Below are positions 38,144 through 49,568 of a stretch of 64,000 bases of DNA, piece by piece. Within the stretch, counting starts at the first letter, position 1. The number at the start of each line of letters is the position of its first letter. Made by a program: the position numbers and the translations under genes. This DNA is from Pseudomonas gregormendelii (GTDB lineage Bacteria; Pseudomonadota; Gammaproteobacteria; Pseudomonadales; Pseudomonadaceae): NCBI RefSeq assembly GCF_017114825.1, contig NZ_JADEVO010000014.1:61753-125752 (forward strand). The letters are read 5' to 3'. The notes below the pieces were generated by a model that was not told where the DNA came from, ran no database searches, and was given only the letters and a program-made list of their open reading frames with translations.

Positions 38144-39290
38144 AGACGACCTCGACATCACGCTGACTGGACTCGCGAGGGTTGGTGAGGATGCACGGGT
38201 CGTCCATGGCGTGCTGCGAGAGAAACGGAATGTCCGCGGTGCGCACGCCGTGCAGGCCGAGGGTTTCATGGAAGCCGATCGCGTGTTTGAGCGCGATCAG
38301 ATGTTCCACCAGGCGCCCGCAGATCTGCCGGTGATTGAGGCCACGGCAGTCGATGCCAAAGGTCTCGGCGATGACCTTGAAACGCTCCGGCGCCGAGTTG
38401 TAGTTGAACGCCACCACGTGTTCCACCAGTACCGCATTGCACAGGCCATGGGGCAAGTCGAGGAAACCGCCAAGGCTGTGGGACATCGCATGCACCGCAC
38501 CGAGGATCGCGTTGGAAAACGCCAGCCCGGCCTGCATGCTGCCGAGCATGATTTTCTCGCGCAGGGCAATGTCCGTGGGGTTGGCGATCATCTGTACCAG
38601 GTTGCCGTTGATCAGGCGCATGGCTTCCAGCGCATGGGGATCGGTCAAGGGCCCGTGACCGGTCGACACGAAAGCCTCAATCGCGTGCACCAAGGCATCG
38701 ATTCCGGTACAGGCCGACAGGAACGGGTCCATGCTCAAGGTGGTTTCCGGGTCGATCAGCGACACGTCCGGCACCACCGCCTTGCTGACGATGGAGAACT
38801 TCATGCGCTCCTGCTGGTTGGAGATGATCACGAATTGCGAAACATCCGCCGAGGTGCCGGCGGTCGTGGGGATCAGGATCAGCGGCGGGCTCGGCACGCG
38901 AATGGTGTCCACCCCTTCGAACTCGAGGATGTTGCGGCCATGGGCGACGACGATGCCGATGCCCTTGCCGCAATCCATCGGGCTGCCGCCGCCCACGGCG
39001 ACGATCACATCGCAGTGGTTTTCCCGGTACAGCTCGGCACCGAGCATGACTTCTTCGACCCGGGGATTGGGCGACACGTCGCTGTAGAGAAAGTAGTCGA
39101 TGCCCTGGGCCTGCAGGCTGGCCTCGACATCGGCCACCCACCCGGCGGCAATCACCCCGGGGTCACTGACCACCAGGACCTTGCGCGCACCAAAAGTCTT
39201 GGCATAGTTGCCGACGTTATGCCGGCAACCGGCACCGAAGATGATTTCAGGTGAAACGAATTTACGCAGCTGGCTGAGACTTTGGCTCAT
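38127..39290 (-). CDS. ercA: Iron-containing alcohol dehydrogenase ErcA
   Basis: Group III (Fe-dependent) alcohol dehydrogenase of 387 aa, NAD-linked and cytoplasmic. NAD site GGGSPMDCGKG near residue 100; metal ligands in DALVHAIEAFVS, AMSHSLGGFLDLPHG (two His) and the last His in IGFH. In P. aeruginosa the homologue ErcA is a regulatory member of the exa regulon, where its enzyme activity seems to feed a signal to the ErcS kinases. It precedes and overlaps the kinase gene. A short ACTACC half-site lies at 39332-39337, about 40 bases upstream of the start. Confidence 0.92.
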   Translation of the reverse strand: MSQSLSQLRKFVSPEIIFGAGCRHNVGNYAKTFGARKVLVVSDPGVIAAGWVADVEASLQAQGIDYFLYSDVSPNPRVEEVMLGAELYRENHCDVIVAVGGGSPMDCGKGIGIVVAHGRNILEFEGVDTIRVPSPPLILIPTTAGTSADVSQFVIISNQQERMKFSIVSKAVVPDVSLIDPETTLSMDPFLSACTGIDALVHAIEAFVSTGHGPLTDPHALEAMRLINGNLVQMIANPTDIALREKIMLGSMQAGLAFSNAILGAVHAMSHSLGGFLDLPHGLCNAVLVEHVVAFNYNSAPERFKVIAETFGIDCRGLNHRQICGRLVEHLIALKHAIGFHETLGLHGVRTADIPFLSQHAMDDPCILTNPRESSQRDVEVVYGEAL

Positions 39291-39401
39291 TGGAAAGCCT
39301 GTGTTTTTATTGTTTTGGAAGGTAAAGCCACACTACCCCATCCGGCGGTGAATGCAATCAGACCAATGGGTAGCTAAAGGCTGAAATGACAACAGATTCC
39401 T

Positions 39402-39487
39402 TGTGGGAGCCGGCTTGCCGGCGATGAGGCCCTGAAGCCTTGCGTAGATTGTGCGCACGCCATCGTCGGCAAGCCGGCTCCTACGGG
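39402..39487. repeat. REP doublet between pqqE and ercA
   Basis: Left arm GTGGGAGCCGGCTTGCCGGC, right arm CGTCGGCAAGCCGGCTCCTA. It fills most of the 213-base gap where pqqD, pqqH or another pqq gene might have been; no coding sequence is left there. Confidence 0.85.
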
Positions 39488-39503
39488 GGCGTGTGCATGG
39501 TTG

Positions 39504-40637
39504 TTATCCGCGGTAGATCAGGCGCGAGGCTTTTTCGTTGCGCAGCGTCAGGTGCTCCATGCCCAGCCCGGGCGCATCGGCCTCGTCCCGGGCCTTGAGG
39601 ATGACGCCGTGGTGCGCCGACTTGCTGCACACCGGGTCGGCATTCTCGGCATCGCCGGTCAGCATGAACGCCTGGCACCGACACCCCCCCAGGTCCTTGT
39701 GCTTTTCATCGCAGGAGCGGCAAGGCTCCTTCATCCAGTCGTCGCCACGAAAACGGTTGAAGCCGAACGAGTCGGTCCAGATGTGCTCGATGCTGTGCTC
39801 GCGCACATTGGGGAAGGCTACCGGGAGCTGCCTGGCGCTGTGGCATGGCAGTGCGGTGCCGTCCGGAGTGATGTCGAGAAACAGGTTGGCCCAGCCGTTC
39901 ATGCAGGTCTTGGGGCGTTCTTCATAGTAATCCGGGGTGACGAAGATCAGCTTGCAGGGATGCCCTTCGGCCTCGAGACGCTCGCGGTACTGATTGGTAA
40001 TGCGCTCGGCGCGCTGCAACTGCTCACGGGTGGGCAACAGGCCGACCCGGTTGAGCTCGGCCCAGCCGTAGAACTGGCAGGTCGCCAACTCGACGAAATC
40101 CGCTTCCAGCTCCAGGCACAGCTCGATGATGCGGTCGATCTGGTCGATGTTGTGCCGATGGGTGACAAAATTCAGCACCATCGGATAACCCTGGGCCTTC
40201 ACCGCCCGGGCCATGGCCAGCTTCTGCGCGAAGGCCTTGCGGGAGCCGGCGAGCATGTTGTTGACCGCCTCGTCGGCCGCTTGAAAACTGATCTGGATGT
40301 GGTCCAGCCCGGCAACCTTGAAGTCGCGCACCTTCTGCTCGGTCAGGCCGATGCCCGAGGTGATCAGGTTGGTGTAATAACCCATGTCCCGCGCGGCCTT
40401 GATCAACTCGGCCAGGTCTTGCCTCACCAGCGGCTCGCCTCCGGAAAAGCCGAGCTGCGCCGCACCCATCTCCCGCGCTTCGCGAAATACGCGAATCCAT
40501 TCCTCGGTGCTCAGCTCCGCCCCCTGCTGGGCAAAATCCAGCGGATTGGAGCAATAGGGGCACTGCAGCGGACAACGATAGGTCAGCTCCGCCAGCAGCC
40601 ACAGCGGTGGACCGGGTTGCGGTTTGCTCCCGTTCAC
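39504..40637 (-). CDS. pqqE: PqqA peptide cyclase (radical SAM) PqqE
   Basis: Radical SAM enzyme (377 aa) that links the Glu and Tyr side chains of PqqA, the first step of PQQ synthesis. The SAM cluster motif is CPLQCPYC (CX3CX2C) at about residue 23, and the C-terminal SPASM/twitch clusters use the cysteines in [36 protein letters not shown] and DPVCSKS. The start is GTG at 40637, overlapping the pqqC stop (GTGA). The peptide chaperone gene pqqD, normally just in front, is missing, so PqqE needs a PqqD encoded elsewhere. Confidence 0.95.
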   Translation of the reverse strand: MNGSKPQPGPPLWLLAELTYRCPLQCPYCSNPLDFAQQGAELSTEEWIRVFREAREMGAAQLGFSGGEPLVRQDLAELIKAARDMGYYTNLITSGIGLTEQKVRDFKVAGLDHIQISFQAADEAVNNMLAGSRKAFAQKLAMARAVKAQGYPMVLNFVTHRHNIDQIDRIIELCLELEADFVELATCQFYGWAELNRVGLLPTREQLQRAERITNQYRERLEAEGHPCKLIFVTPDYYEERPKTCMNGWANLFLDITPDGTALPCHSARQLPVAFPNVREHSIEHIWTDSFGFNRFRGDDWMKEPCRSCDEKHKDLGGCRCQAFMLTGDAENADPVCSKSAHHGVILKARDEADAPGLGMEHLTLRNEKASRLIYRG

Positions 40638-41386
40638 AGGTCAATCCCCCGATGCCAGACGTTCTGCGTGGTCACGCTATGGTAAGGCGGGCGCTGCAGT
40701 TCATAGGCCATGCTCATGGCGTCGAGCATGCTCCACAATACATCAAGCTTGAATTGCAGGATTTCCAGCATGCGTTGCTGGCCCTCCAGGGTGACGTAGT
40801 GCGCCAGGGTAATGCGCAGGCCGTGCTCGACATCCCGACGCGCCTGGCCCAGGCGGGTGCGAAAGTAGTCGTAGCCGGCGCTGTCGATCCATGGGTAATG
40901 GCTCGGCCAGGCCTCGAGACGTGATTGGTGGATCTGCGGCGCGAACAGCTCGGTCAGGGAGCTGCTGGCTGCTTCCTGCCAGCAGGCACGCCGGGCAAAA
41001 TTGACGTAGGCGTCCACGGCAAAACGTACGCCGGGCAGCACCAGTTCCTGGGAGAGAATCTGTTCGCGATCGAGCCCTACGGCTTCACCCAGACGCAGCC
41101 AGGCTTCGATGCCGCCTTCGCTGCCAGGCACGCCGTCGTGGTCGAGGATGCGTTGCAGCCATTCACGCCGCACTTCGCGATCGGGGCAGTTGGCGAGGAT
41201 CGCGGCGTCTTTCAGGGGGATGTTCACCTGATAGTAGAACCTATTGGCGACCCAGCCCTGGATCTGTTCGCGGGTAGCTCGACCGGCATACATGGCTTGG
41301 TGGAAGGGGTGGTGGATGTGGTAATAAGCGCCTTTGGCTTGCAGGGCGGCGGTGAATTCGGTGGGGGTCATTGGGGTGTCGGTCAT
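40634..41386 (-). CDS. pqqC: Pyrroloquinoline-quinone synthase PqqC
   Basis: Cofactorless oxidase (250 aa, exactly the family length) that carries out ring closure and the final oxidation to PQQ. Recognisable blocks: [17 protein letters not shown] with active-site His, [27 protein letters not shown], and [20 protein letters not shown]. The start at 41386 has AGGA eight bases upstream and precedes the usual MTPTEF; the frame upstream to 41521 is not homologous. It overlaps pqqE. Confidence 0.95.
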   Translation of the reverse strand: MTDTPMTPTEFTAALQAKGAYYHIHHPFHQAMYAGRATREQIQGWVANRFYYQVNIPLKDAAILANCPDREVRREWLQRILDHDGVPGSEGGIEAWLRLGEAVGLDREQILSQELVLPGVRFAVDAYVNFARRACWQEAASSSLTELFAPQIHQSRLEAWPSHYPWIDSAGYDYFRTRLGQARRDVEHGLRITLAHYVTLEGQQRMLEILQFKLDVLWSMLDAMSMAYELQRPPYHSVTTQNVWHRGIDL

Positions 41387-41441
41387 TGGGATCATCCTGG
41401 AAGCTGTGTGGTATCTGGCTTGCCCGCGATGGGGCCATTGG

Positions 41442-42356
41442 CTACAGCACAATGTCCATGCCATCAAAAGCCACCTCAATCCCTCGCCGCTCCAGCAACG
41501 CCCGTTCCGCCGAGTCCTCATCGAGGATCGGGTTGGTGTTGTTGATATGGATCAGCACCTTGCGCTGGCGGGGAAAGCCTTCCAGCACTTCCAGCATGCC
41601 GCCAGGCCCGCTCTGGGCCAGGTGGCCCATGTCGCTGCCCAGGCTCTGGCCGACCTCACACACGCGCATTTCGTCGTCGCGCCACAACGTGCCATCGAGC
41701 AACAGGCAATCGGCGCGTTGCATCCAGCCCAGCACCTCAGCGTCGATCTGCCCGAGCCCCGGGGCGTAGAACAGCGACGCGCCGCTTTGCAGGTCTTCGA
41801 TAAACAGGCCAATGGTGTCGCCGGGCTGCGGATTGCCGCGGTTGGGCGAGTACGGTGGTGCGTTACTGACCAGCGGGATCGCCCGCAGCCGCAGGTGTTT
41901 GCAGGCCGGGATCTGAAAGGGTTCGCGGTCCAGGCCGAGCGTTCGCCACTGCAGGCCGCCGTTCCAGTGCTTGAGCATGCCGAACAGGGGGAAGCCGCTG
42001 CTGAGGTCTTCGTGGACCCGGCCGGTGCAATACACGGAATGCGGGCAGCCTTCGCGCAGGCTCAACAGGCCGGTGCAGTGGTCGATCTGGCTGTCCATCA
42101 GCACCACGGCGGTGATCGCCGTGTCGCGCAGTTGTCGAGCCGGTTGCAGCGGCGCGAAGCTTTCCAGCTGCGCGCGGATATCCGGTGAAGCATTGCACAG
42201 CACCCAGTCCACCCCGTTGTCGCTCAGGGCAATCGAGGACTGCGTTCGCCGCTGCGCCCGCAGGGTGCCGTTGCGCACTCCGGCGCATTGCCGGCAGTTG
42301 CAGTTCCACTGCGGAAAACCGCCACCAGCAGCCGAACCAAGAACACGGATGTGCAT
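41442..42356 (-). CDS. pqqB: PQQ biosynthesis protein PqqB
   Basis: Metallo-beta-lactamase-fold iron hydroxylase (304 aa) that hydroxylates the tyrosine part of the Glu-Tyr intermediate. The family start [19 protein letters not shown] is followed by cysteines of the structural Zn site, [15 protein letters not shown] (metal motif) and FAPL-type loops. The ATG at 42356 has GGAG eight bases upstream; a TTG two codons earlier is less likely. It lies 55 bases after pqqA, separated by a stable hairpin. Confidence 0.95.
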   Translation of the reverse strand: MHIRVLGSAAGGGFPQWNCNCRQCAGVRNGTLRAQRRTQSSIALSDNGVDWVLCNASPDIRAQLESFAPLQPARQLRDTAITAVVLMDSQIDHCTGLLSLREGCPHSVYCTGRVHEDLSSGFPLFGMLKHWNGGLQWRTLGLDREPFQIPACKHLRLRAIPLVSNAPPYSPNRGNPQPGDTIGLFIEDLQSGASLFYAPGLGQIDAEVLGWMQRADCLLLDGTLWRDDEMRVCEVGQSLGSDMGHLAQSGPGGMLEVLEGFPRQRKVLIHINNTNPILDEDSAERALLERRGIEVAFDGMDIVL

Positions 42357-42378
42357 GAGCAATGCTCCAGAAGGCAGG

Positions 42379-42404
42379 CCCGGCCAACACGACGGCTGGC
42401 CGGG
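42379..42404 (-). terminator. Hairpin between pqqA and pqqB (attenuator candidate)
   Basis: Perfect eight-base arms CCCGGCCA and TGGCCGGG around a ten-base loop, between the pqqA stop and the pqqB ribosome site. Other pqq operons have such a structure here, giving more pqqA than downstream mRNA. There is no strong U-tract, so partial termination or mRNA protection is likely. Confidence 0.6.
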
Positions 42405-42411
42405 TGAACAA

Positions 42412-42483
42412 TCAACGGTTGGCGAAATACATCGTCACTTCGAAGCCAATGCGCAGATCGGTAAACGCGGGTTTATGCCACAT
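42412..42483 (-). CDS. pqqA: PQQ precursor peptide PqqA
   Basis: A 23-residue peptide, the substrate from which PQQ is carved. It begins [15 protein letters not shown] and contains Glu15 and Tyr19 in EVTMY, the two residues cross-linked by PqqE; it ends FANR. AGGA lies seven bases before the ATG. It is the first gene of the minus-strand pqqABCE group and is easily missed because of its size. Confidence 0.97.
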   Translation of the reverse strand: MWHKPAFTDLRIGFEVTMYFANR

Positions 42484-42621
42484 GGGTCAATCCTCTTCTT
42501 GTGCCGGGCAATTCCGGTAAAGCCATTAATGCACGGGGCGGGAGGTGACCGAATGCTACTTTCGAAGGAGTTGGCGGGGTGCGTTGGTAGGGGGTGTTGC
42601 GCGGCGGTTCGATTGCAAAAA

Positions 42622-42725
42622 CCTGTAGGAGCGAGCTTGCTCGCGATTGACGCAAGAACAACGCTGGGTATCAGGTTCCCAGCGTTATCGTTGGCGACCA
42701 TCGCGATCAAGCTCGCTCCTACAGG
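42622..42725. repeat. REP doublet, GTAGGAGCGAGC class
   Basis: Left arm CCTGTAGGAGCGAGCTTGCT, right arm CAAGCTCGCTCCTACAGG, with a second nested dyad (AACGCTGGG...CCCAGCGTT) in the spacer. It separates pqqA from the aldehyde dehydrogenase gene. Confidence 0.88.
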
Positions 42726-42746
42726 TGGGCGCGGTGTTTTTGGGGG

Positions 42747-44267
<1,521 letters not shown>

Positions 44268-44442
44268 GGTGGGCCTCTGTCTGGGTCGATGCCTGTCGTG
44301 CAAACAGGCGATGAACCGATAGTAGAGAGCCCCAGGTGCCAGACGAATGCGCCGTTGGCAGGGGGGCTCTCGTTATTTGGTAGTAGGTTTGCCCACAAAT
44401 CCCAATGGGGTGGAAATCTCTGTGGGATGTGGTGAACCTGGA

Positions 44443-46218
44443 TTAGTGCTTAGCCACCAGGTCCTTCGGCAATTTGAAGGTCCAGAGCATGCCGCCCTGG
44501 TTAAAGTCCTTGATGCGCTTGGCCACTTCGCCGCCCCACAACGGCACCGCGCCACCCCAGCCGGACAGCACCGAGACGTACTGCTCGCCGTCCATTTCCC
44601 AGGTCACAGGTGAGCCGAGCACACCGGAGCCGGTCTGGAATTCCCAGACCTTCTCGCCGGTCCTGGCATTGAATGCCTGCAGGAACCCCTCCGGCGTGCC
44701 GGTGAATACCAGATTGCCTTTGGTGGTCAGCACCCCGCCCCACAGTGGCGCGAAGTTCTTGTGACGCCAGACTTCCTTGCCGGTTTTCGGGTCGATGGCG
44801 CGCAGCACGCCGATGTAGTCTTCGTTCAGTGGCTTGATGGTGAAACCGGCACCGAGGAAGGCCGCGCCTTTTTTGTAGGCGATGCCTTCGTTCCAGATGT
44901 CCATGCCCCACTCGTTAGACGGCACGTAGAACAGGCCGGTGTCTTTGCTGTAGGCCATCGGCATCCAGTTTTTCGCGCCGAGGAACGCCGGGGCGACGAA
45001 CACCGAACTGCCTTTGGCTTCGGTGCCCGGTGCACCCGGTCGGCTGGCTTCGTTGTAGATCGGCCGACCGTCCTTATCCAGCCCGGTGGCCCAGGTGATC
45101 TTGTCCACGAACGGGAAACCGCGGATGAATTTGCCGTTGGTGCGGTCCAGCACGTAAAAGAAACCGTTGCGGTCAGCAGTGGCGGCAGCCTTGATTTCCT
45201 TGCCGCCCTCGGTGTAATTGAACGAAATCAGCTCGTTCACGCCATCGTAGTCCCAGCCATCGTGGGGCGTGCTCTGGAAATGCCATTTGATGGTGCCGTC
45301 GTCCGGGTTGAGCGCCAGGCGCGAGGACGAGTACAGGTTGTCGCCAGGACGCAGGTGCGAGTTCCACGGTGCCGGGTTACCTGTACCGAACAGCAGCAGG
45401 TTGGTTTCCGGGTCGTAGTAGCCACCCAGCCACGGCGCTGCGCCACCGGTCTTCCACAGGTCGCCCGGCCAGGTTTTGCCCGCCTCGCCGCCGGAAATGC
45501 CGTTTTCTACGGCCTTGCCATCCTTGTAGACGTAACCCATATGACCTTCGACCGTAGGGCGAGTCCACAGCAGATCACCGTTCTTCGGGTCGTAGGCTTC
45601 GATCTTGCCGACCACGCCGAATTCGCCACCGGCCACTCCGGTGATCAGTTTGCCGTTGATGACCATGGGCGCGGCGCTGATCGAGTAGCCTTCCTTGTGA
45701 TCGGCGACCTTCTTGCTCCAGACCACTTTGCCGGTGTCCTTGTTCAGCGCCACCAGCTTGGCGTCCAGGGTGCCAAAGAACACCAGGTCGCCATACAGCG
45801 CGACGCCGCGGTTGATCACGTCGCAGCAGGGCCGGATATCGTCGGGCAGGCGTGCGTCGTACTGCCAGAGTTTCTTGCCGGTGCGCGCATCCACCGCGAA
45901 CACCCGCGAGTAGGAACCGGTCATGTACATCACGCCGTCCTTGATCATCGGCTGCGCTTGCTGGCCACGCTGTTTCTCGCCACCGAAGGAGAAGGCCCAC
46001 ACTGGCCGCAAATCCTTGATGTTGTCGACGTTGAGCGTATCGAGCGGACTGTAGCGTTGACCCTGCACGCCCAGACCGTTGGTGACGATCTGCCCCGGGT
46101 TCGTGGGGTCCTGGAGAATCTCCTGGTCGGTGACGGCCGCCAGCGCCTGGCCGGACAGCAGCATGGCGCTGAGCAACAGGCTCAAGACGAAGGGTTGGCG
46201 ACGTGCGGGTTGGGTCAT
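44443..46218 (-). CDS. pedH: PQQ-dependent alcohol dehydrogenase, lanthanide type (PedH-like)
   Basis: Periplasmic quinoprotein of 591 aa oxidising primary alcohols and aldehydes. The signal peptide ends near SGQALA. It has the eight-bladed tryptophan-docking propeller, vicinal cysteines in RPCCDV, the metal Glu in VAGGEFG and Asn in GTGNPAPWN. The catalytic Asp323 is followed by Tyr324 and Asp325 (GWDYDG); the extra Asp is the accepted mark of a lanthanide-binding enzyme, as in PedH and XoxF. GAGG lies eight bases before the ATG. An island motif lies 109 bases upstream. Electrons should go to cytochrome c550 (pedF). Confidence 0.95.
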   Translation of the reverse strand: MTQPARRQPFVLSLLLSAMLLSGQALAAVTDQEILQDPTNPGQIVTNGLGVQGQRYSPLDTLNVDNIKDLRPVWAFSFGGEKQRGQQAQPMIKDGVMYMTGSYSRVFAVDARTGKKLWQYDARLPDDIRPCCDVINRGVALYGDLVFFGTLDAKLVALNKDTGKVVWSKKVADHKEGYSISAAPMVINGKLITGVAGGEFGVVGKIEAYDPKNGDLLWTRPTVEGHMGYVYKDGKAVENGISGGEAGKTWPGDLWKTGGAAPWLGGYYDPETNLLLFGTGNPAPWNSHLRPGDNLYSSSRLALNPDDGTIKWHFQSTPHDGWDYDGVNELISFNYTEGGKEIKAAATADRNGFFYVLDRTNGKFIRGFPFVDKITWATGLDKDGRPIYNEASRPGAPGTEAKGSSVFVAPAFLGAKNWMPMAYSKDTGLFYVPSNEWGMDIWNEGIAYKKGAAFLGAGFTIKPLNEDYIGVLRAIDPKTGKEVWRHKNFAPLWGGVLTTKGNLVFTGTPEGFLQAFNARTGEKVWEFQTGSGVLGSPVTWEMDGEQYVSVLSGWGGAVPLWGGEVAKRIKDFNQGGMLWTFKLPKDLVAKH

Positions 46219-46327
46219 GACGGCTGCCTCTGCGGTTTTTTGTTATACCCGGGAAAATTTCCCGGTCTGGTGCAGATTCTTGGTCGCCGGGGCCCTGGCA
46301 ACAATTGCCCGCAGTGTGGAGATTTGT

Positions 46328-46343
46328 AGTTCCTTAGTACGGG
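46328..46343. promoter_or_regulatory. Island motif upstream of pedH
   Basis: AGTTCCTTAGTACGGG matches the 16-base motif ACTACCTTGGTACTGG at 12 positions. It lies 109 bases before the pedH start. Proposed site for a LuxR-type response regulator. Confidence 0.5.
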
Positions 46344-46361
46344 GTCGTAGCGCGTAACCCA

Positions 46362-46461
46362 TGTGGGAGCGAGCCTGCTCGCGATGGACGGGAGAACGCC
46401 GCTGGGTGTCAGGTTCCAGGGTTATCGTTGGCGACCATCGCGAGCAGGCTCGCTGCCACAG
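46362..46461. repeat. REP doublet upstream of pedH
   Basis: Left arm TGTGGGAGCGAGCCTGCTCG, right arm CGAGCAGGCTCGCTGCCACA. The spacer resembles that of the 42.6 kb and 51.7 kb doublets (GGTTCCAGGGTTATCGTTGG), so these three belong to one subfamily. Confidence 0.87.
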
Positions 46462-46483
46462 AAGGTCAGGTGGTGAGTGGTAT

Positions 46484-47422
46484 TCAGTTGTCGGGGGTGG
46501 AATCCACTCGGGTCATTTGGGCGCGCTCGTAGCGGGGAAACAGATGACTGACGCTGCGAATCAGCTCATATCGACTCAGGTTGATTGTGGCGAATCGCTC
46601 GGGAATGGGGCTGCGGATCATCTCCGCCATGTCGCTGCCATTGGCCGCGCCGTCGCGCATCAGCTGGTCGAGCCACCCCAGGTAGTCGCGCATCTGTTCG
46701 AAGGGCCTGGCGTCAGTTGCCAGCGGGCCATGGCCGGGCACGATCAGCGTCCAGGGCAGGCCTTCAAGCGTGGCGATGTCGGCCAGCCACACCGCCAGCC
46801 CAGGGCTGTTGGGCGTGGTCAGTGCCCGTTGATAAAACACCAGGTCCCCGGCAAACAACACGCCGGTTTTCTGGTCGAGAATAGCCAGATCCGCGCCGGT
46901 GTGCCCACCCAGGCTCAGCACGCGTAAATCGTGATTCCCAAAACTGTGCACACCCGGCTCCAGTGTCCGGGTTGGCAATATGACTTCGGTGCCACGCATC
47001 CAGTCGCCCACCAGCCGGTACATATTCTCGGCCATGGCATCACCCTGCTGACGCAACAACTGCGTAGTCCCCGCCAGCGCGGCAATCGGCACGTCGGTAA
47101 AGGCCTGGTTGCCGAGCACATGGTCGGGATGGTGATGAGTCAACAGCACCTCGATCACCGGCTTGTCGGTCGTCGCCGCAATCGCCTGGCGCATCGCTTC
47201 GCCATAACGCTTCGAGGGCCCGGTATCGATCACCACCACGCCGCGCTCGGTGACAATGAAGGCGGTGTTGACGATGTTGCCGCCGTTGCCCTTGGCGAAG
47301 TTGTCGGTGCTGCCTTCCAGCAACCAGGTGTCCTGGGCAATGAGCCTGGGCTTGAGCGAGTACTCGAGGTCGGCCAGGGCCGGTAGGCTCATGCCGATGA
47401 ACAACAACAGCATCCAGCGCAT
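46484..47422 (-). CDS. Quinoprotein-island periplasmic MBL-fold hydrolase
   Basis: A 312 aa metallo-beta-lactamase-fold protein with an N-terminal signal (MRWMLLLFIGMSLPALA). The Zn motif THHHPDHVLGN (HxHxDH), then SLGGHTGAD and PGHGPLA give the other ligands. Members of this group are found beside PQQ alcohol dehydrogenases; their reaction is not established, and lactone or ester hydrolysis is a guess. The start at 47422 has AAGGAG six bases upstream. It is third in the minus-strand run cytochrome c550, binding protein, SoxYZ-like, MBL. Confidence 0.88.
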   Translation of the reverse strand: MRWMLLLFIGMSLPALADLEYSLKPRLIAQDTWLLEGSTDNFAKGNGGNIVNTAFIVTERGVVVIDTGPSKRYGEAMRQAIAATTDKPVIEVLLTHHHPDHVLGNQAFTDVPIAALAGTTQLLRQQGDAMAENMYRLVGDWMRGTEVILPTRTLEPGVHSFGNHDLRVLSLGGHTGADLAILDQKTGVLFAGDLVFYQRALTTPNSPGLAVWLADIATLEGLPWTLIVPGHGPLATDARPFEQMRDYLGWLDQLMRDGAANGSDMAEMIRSPIPERFATINLSRYELIRSVSHLFPRYERAQMTRVDSTPDN

Positions 47423-47438
47423 CAGGCGCTCCTTGGGG

Positions 47439-48200
47439 TCAGGGAATGGCCGCATCGAACTCATTGCCGCTGTTGTCGCGCAGTAACAGGCGCGTCTGCC
47501 CTGCCCCTTCGATATCGAACGTCAGGTTGGGGTTTTCGCTGACGGCGGGAAACAGCTCAAGGCGCGCCAGGACCTGATCATTACCATCACGCAATTCGGC
47601 ATGATTGATGAAGAATTCCGGGATGCCACTGACCATGCCGTTGTCCATCGGATGCGCGACCTGCAGGCGCAGGCGACTGAACTCGCCCCGCGGGTATCGA
47701 CCGCCCAGCACTTCGCCGATGTGCTCCTCCCACCCCGGCTGGGTGCGCACTACGCTGGGTGCGGTGCAGCCGCCACCCGCCGCGTCGATCAGCGTCGAAC
47801 CGACATGCCACAGGCCGTCGCGGGTCAACACGGCGGCGCGCAACGGGGTCGCCTGTTCGATGCGGATACGGATCGACAGCCAGGGCAAGACCCCGCTCAC
47901 CGGCTGGAAATCGACGATCTTCGGCAACGGGTTCAACTCGGCCCAGGCGAGGATTTTCACCACTTCGCCCTTGAACGCCCGGGCGTCGATCTCCAGCGGT
48001 ACCTGCCGGGCATCTTCGGCGAATGGCGGGGCCAGCAGTTTTACCCGGTCATCGAACACGAACGGCGCATCACCGAGCATTTGCGTGTGATAAAAAGCCC
48101 ACATCACCGACGGCACCGGGTCTTTGCCGGGGTCGATGGCCGCTGCATGGGCAGCGATGGGCAGCCAGCAGGCCAGCAGGCAGCTCGCTTGCCAGTTCAC
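47439..48200 (-). CDS. Quinoprotein dehydrogenase-associated SoxYZ-like carrier
   Basis: A 253 aa secreted protein (signal CLLACWLPIAAHA) with a SoxY-like N-terminal half (PFVFDDRVKLLAPPFAEDARQVP, then a region ending DAAGGGCTAPSV) and a SoxZ-like C-terminal half (HPMDNGMVSGIPEFFINHAEL). SoxY carries sulfur intermediates on a C-terminal GGCG; here the motif is GGGCTAP, so one reactive Cys is kept inside the fusion. The role with PQQ dehydrogenases is unknown. The start is GTG at 48200, overlapping the stop of the upstream binding-protein gene (GTGA), so the pair is coupled. Confidence 0.88.
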   Translation of the reverse strand: MNWQASCLLACWLPIAAHAAAIDPGKDPVPSVMWAFYHTQMLGDAPFVFDDRVKLLAPPFAEDARQVPLEIDARAFKGEVVKILAWAELNPLPKIVDFQPVSGVLPWLSIRIRIEQATPLRAAVLTRDGLWHVGSTLIDAAGGGCTAPSVVRTQPGWEEHIGEVLGGRYPRGEFSRLRLQVAHPMDNGMVSGIPEFFINHAELRDGNDQVLARLELFPAVSENPNLTFDIEGAGQTRLLLRDNSGNEFDAAIP

Positions 48201-49075
48201 TGCTGATACAGCTCGGGCACGTCATAGCGCAGGCCGTACCTGGCATACAGCGCCTTGACCGAACCATCGCTAATCATCCCTTCCAGCGCCTCCTCGACCG
48301 CATACGCCAGCTGTCGATTGCTTTCGTGCACAGCCATGCCGATCTCCCAGAGTTGCTTGCCCATATTCGGGTAGGCGTTTTCCGCCAGCGCAACCTGGGG
48401 GTCGGCCGCTTCGTGCACTTGCCAGTCGATCTCGCCGCGCATCGCCATCACCGCATCGACTTCACCCGCCTTCATCGCGGCGAATGCCTGGTGCACGCCG
48501 GGATAATGGTGGGTCTTGCCGGCGAGCATGCCGTTGAACACCGAGGTCAGGTAGAACGACGGAACGCTGTCCACCTCGACGCCGATCGGATGATGCTCGA
48601 ACACTGCCACGCTGGCGACCTTGTCCAGGCGGCGACGGTCGTACGCCACCTGCCACTGTTCGTTCTGATAGGGCCCGAACATCACCACGTGGCTGTTCTC
48701 CAGTTCGCCCAGCTCGTTGCGCTTGCGCGCGTAGTCCTGGTCGTAGGGTACGCGCATCATCAGGTCAGCCAATTGCAGGTCGTGCAATTGGCTGGGACGC
48801 CAGATGTAGTCGCGCAGGTCGTCGTCGAGTTTTTCTCCCGCCGGCGCCCACATCAGGGTCAGGCGCACACCGAGTGCCTTGGCCAGTGCTGCGGCCAAGT
48901 CCACATCGACGCCCCGGGGCTGACCGGCGTCTTCGAAACTGTAAGGGGCGAAGTCCTTGTAGACCGCCACTTTCAGCTCTCCGGCGGCGATCATTTCGTC
49001 ATAGGTCCGCACCTGCGCCTGTACCACCTGGCAGCACAGCAACAACGCACTGATCAACAGCGTGAACAGGCGCAT
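48197..49075 (-). CDS. Quinoprotein dehydrogenase-associated periplasmic binding protein (MoxJ/XoxJ-like)
   Basis: A 292 aa type-II solute-binding-fold protein with a signal peptide ending near CCQVVQA. The core reads like an amino-acid receptor (AAGELKVAVYKDFAPYSFED, RGVDVDLAAALAKALGV), yet no ABC permease is adjacent. Homologues stand next to methanol and ethanol quinoproteins (MoxJ, XoxJ) and are thought to help activate or couple the dehydrogenase. It lies three bases from pedF and overlaps the SoxYZ-like gene, so it is expressed with the cytochrome. Confidence 0.9.
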   Translation of the reverse strand: MRLFTLLISALLLCCQVVQAQVRTYDEMIAAGELKVAVYKDFAPYSFEDAGQPRGVDVDLAAALAKALGVRLTLMWAPAGEKLDDDLRDYIWRPSQLHDLQLADLMMRVPYDQDYARKRNELGELENSHVVMFGPYQNEQWQVAYDRRRLDKVASVAVFEHHPIGVEVDSVPSFYLTSVFNGMLAGKTHHYPGVHQAFAAMKAGEVDAVMAMRGEIDWQVHEAADPQVALAENAYPNMGKQLWEIGMAVHESNRQLAYAVEEALEGMISDGSVKALYARYGLRYDVPELYQQ

Positions 49076-49078
49076 GCC

Positions 49079-49540
49079 TTACTCCTCGACGTGGACCGTA
49101 TCCAGGTAAGTGCGCACTGCCCACAAGGCTTCCTGGCTCAGGTAATCGGCCATCTTGGGCATGTAAACGCGGCCGTCGCGTACGGCGCCATGGCGCACTC
49201 GCTCGACGAACCATTCATCACCGGCGTCACCGACATCGAGCATGCGCAGATCCGGGGCAATACCTCCGGACTTGGCTTCCAGGCCATGACAGGCCGCACA
49301 ATTCTGGTTGTAGGCCGAAGAGCCGATTTCCACCGCCTTGTCGTGCTGCGGCGAGGTTCGATAAGGGTTCACTGCGGCCCAGCCATCGGCATCGAGCGGC
49401 ACGCCAGCGTCCTTGATCGGGGTCAGCCCCGGGGTTTCGACGGCTTGGGGGACGACGTTGCCATGAGCCCAGGCGGAACCGGTACTGATAAAACCGGCCA
49501 GCAGTCCGGCAACAAGCAAGGCGTTGCGTTTTGTTGTCAT
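49079..49540 (-). CDS. pedF: Cytochrome c550 electron acceptor (PedF/ExaB)
   Basis: Periplasmic c-type cytochrome (153 aa) taking electrons from the PQQ alcohol dehydrogenases toward the terminal oxidase. Signal peptide ends at GSAWA. One haem site, NCAACHGLEA (CxxCH), with axial Met probably in VYMPKMADYLS. First gene of the four-gene minus-strand unit and divergent from pedE. Its leader holds a perfect palindrome at 49569-49582. Confidence 0.95.
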   Translation of the reverse strand: MTTKRNALLVAGLLAGFISTGSAWAHGNVVPQAVETPGLTPIKDAGVPLDADGWAAVNPYRTSPQHDKAVEIGSSAYNQNCAACHGLEAKSGGIAPDLRMLDVGDAGDEWFVERVRHGAVRDGRVYMPKMADYLSQEALWAVRTYLDTVHVEE

Positions 49541-49568
49541 TGTTATGCCCTCAGGATTGCACGCAAAA

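Noticed and set aside
39291..39503. A hidden pqqD or pqqH gene after pqqE
   Set aside because: The gap is mostly a REP doublet and has no frame with PqqD-like sequence on either strand.
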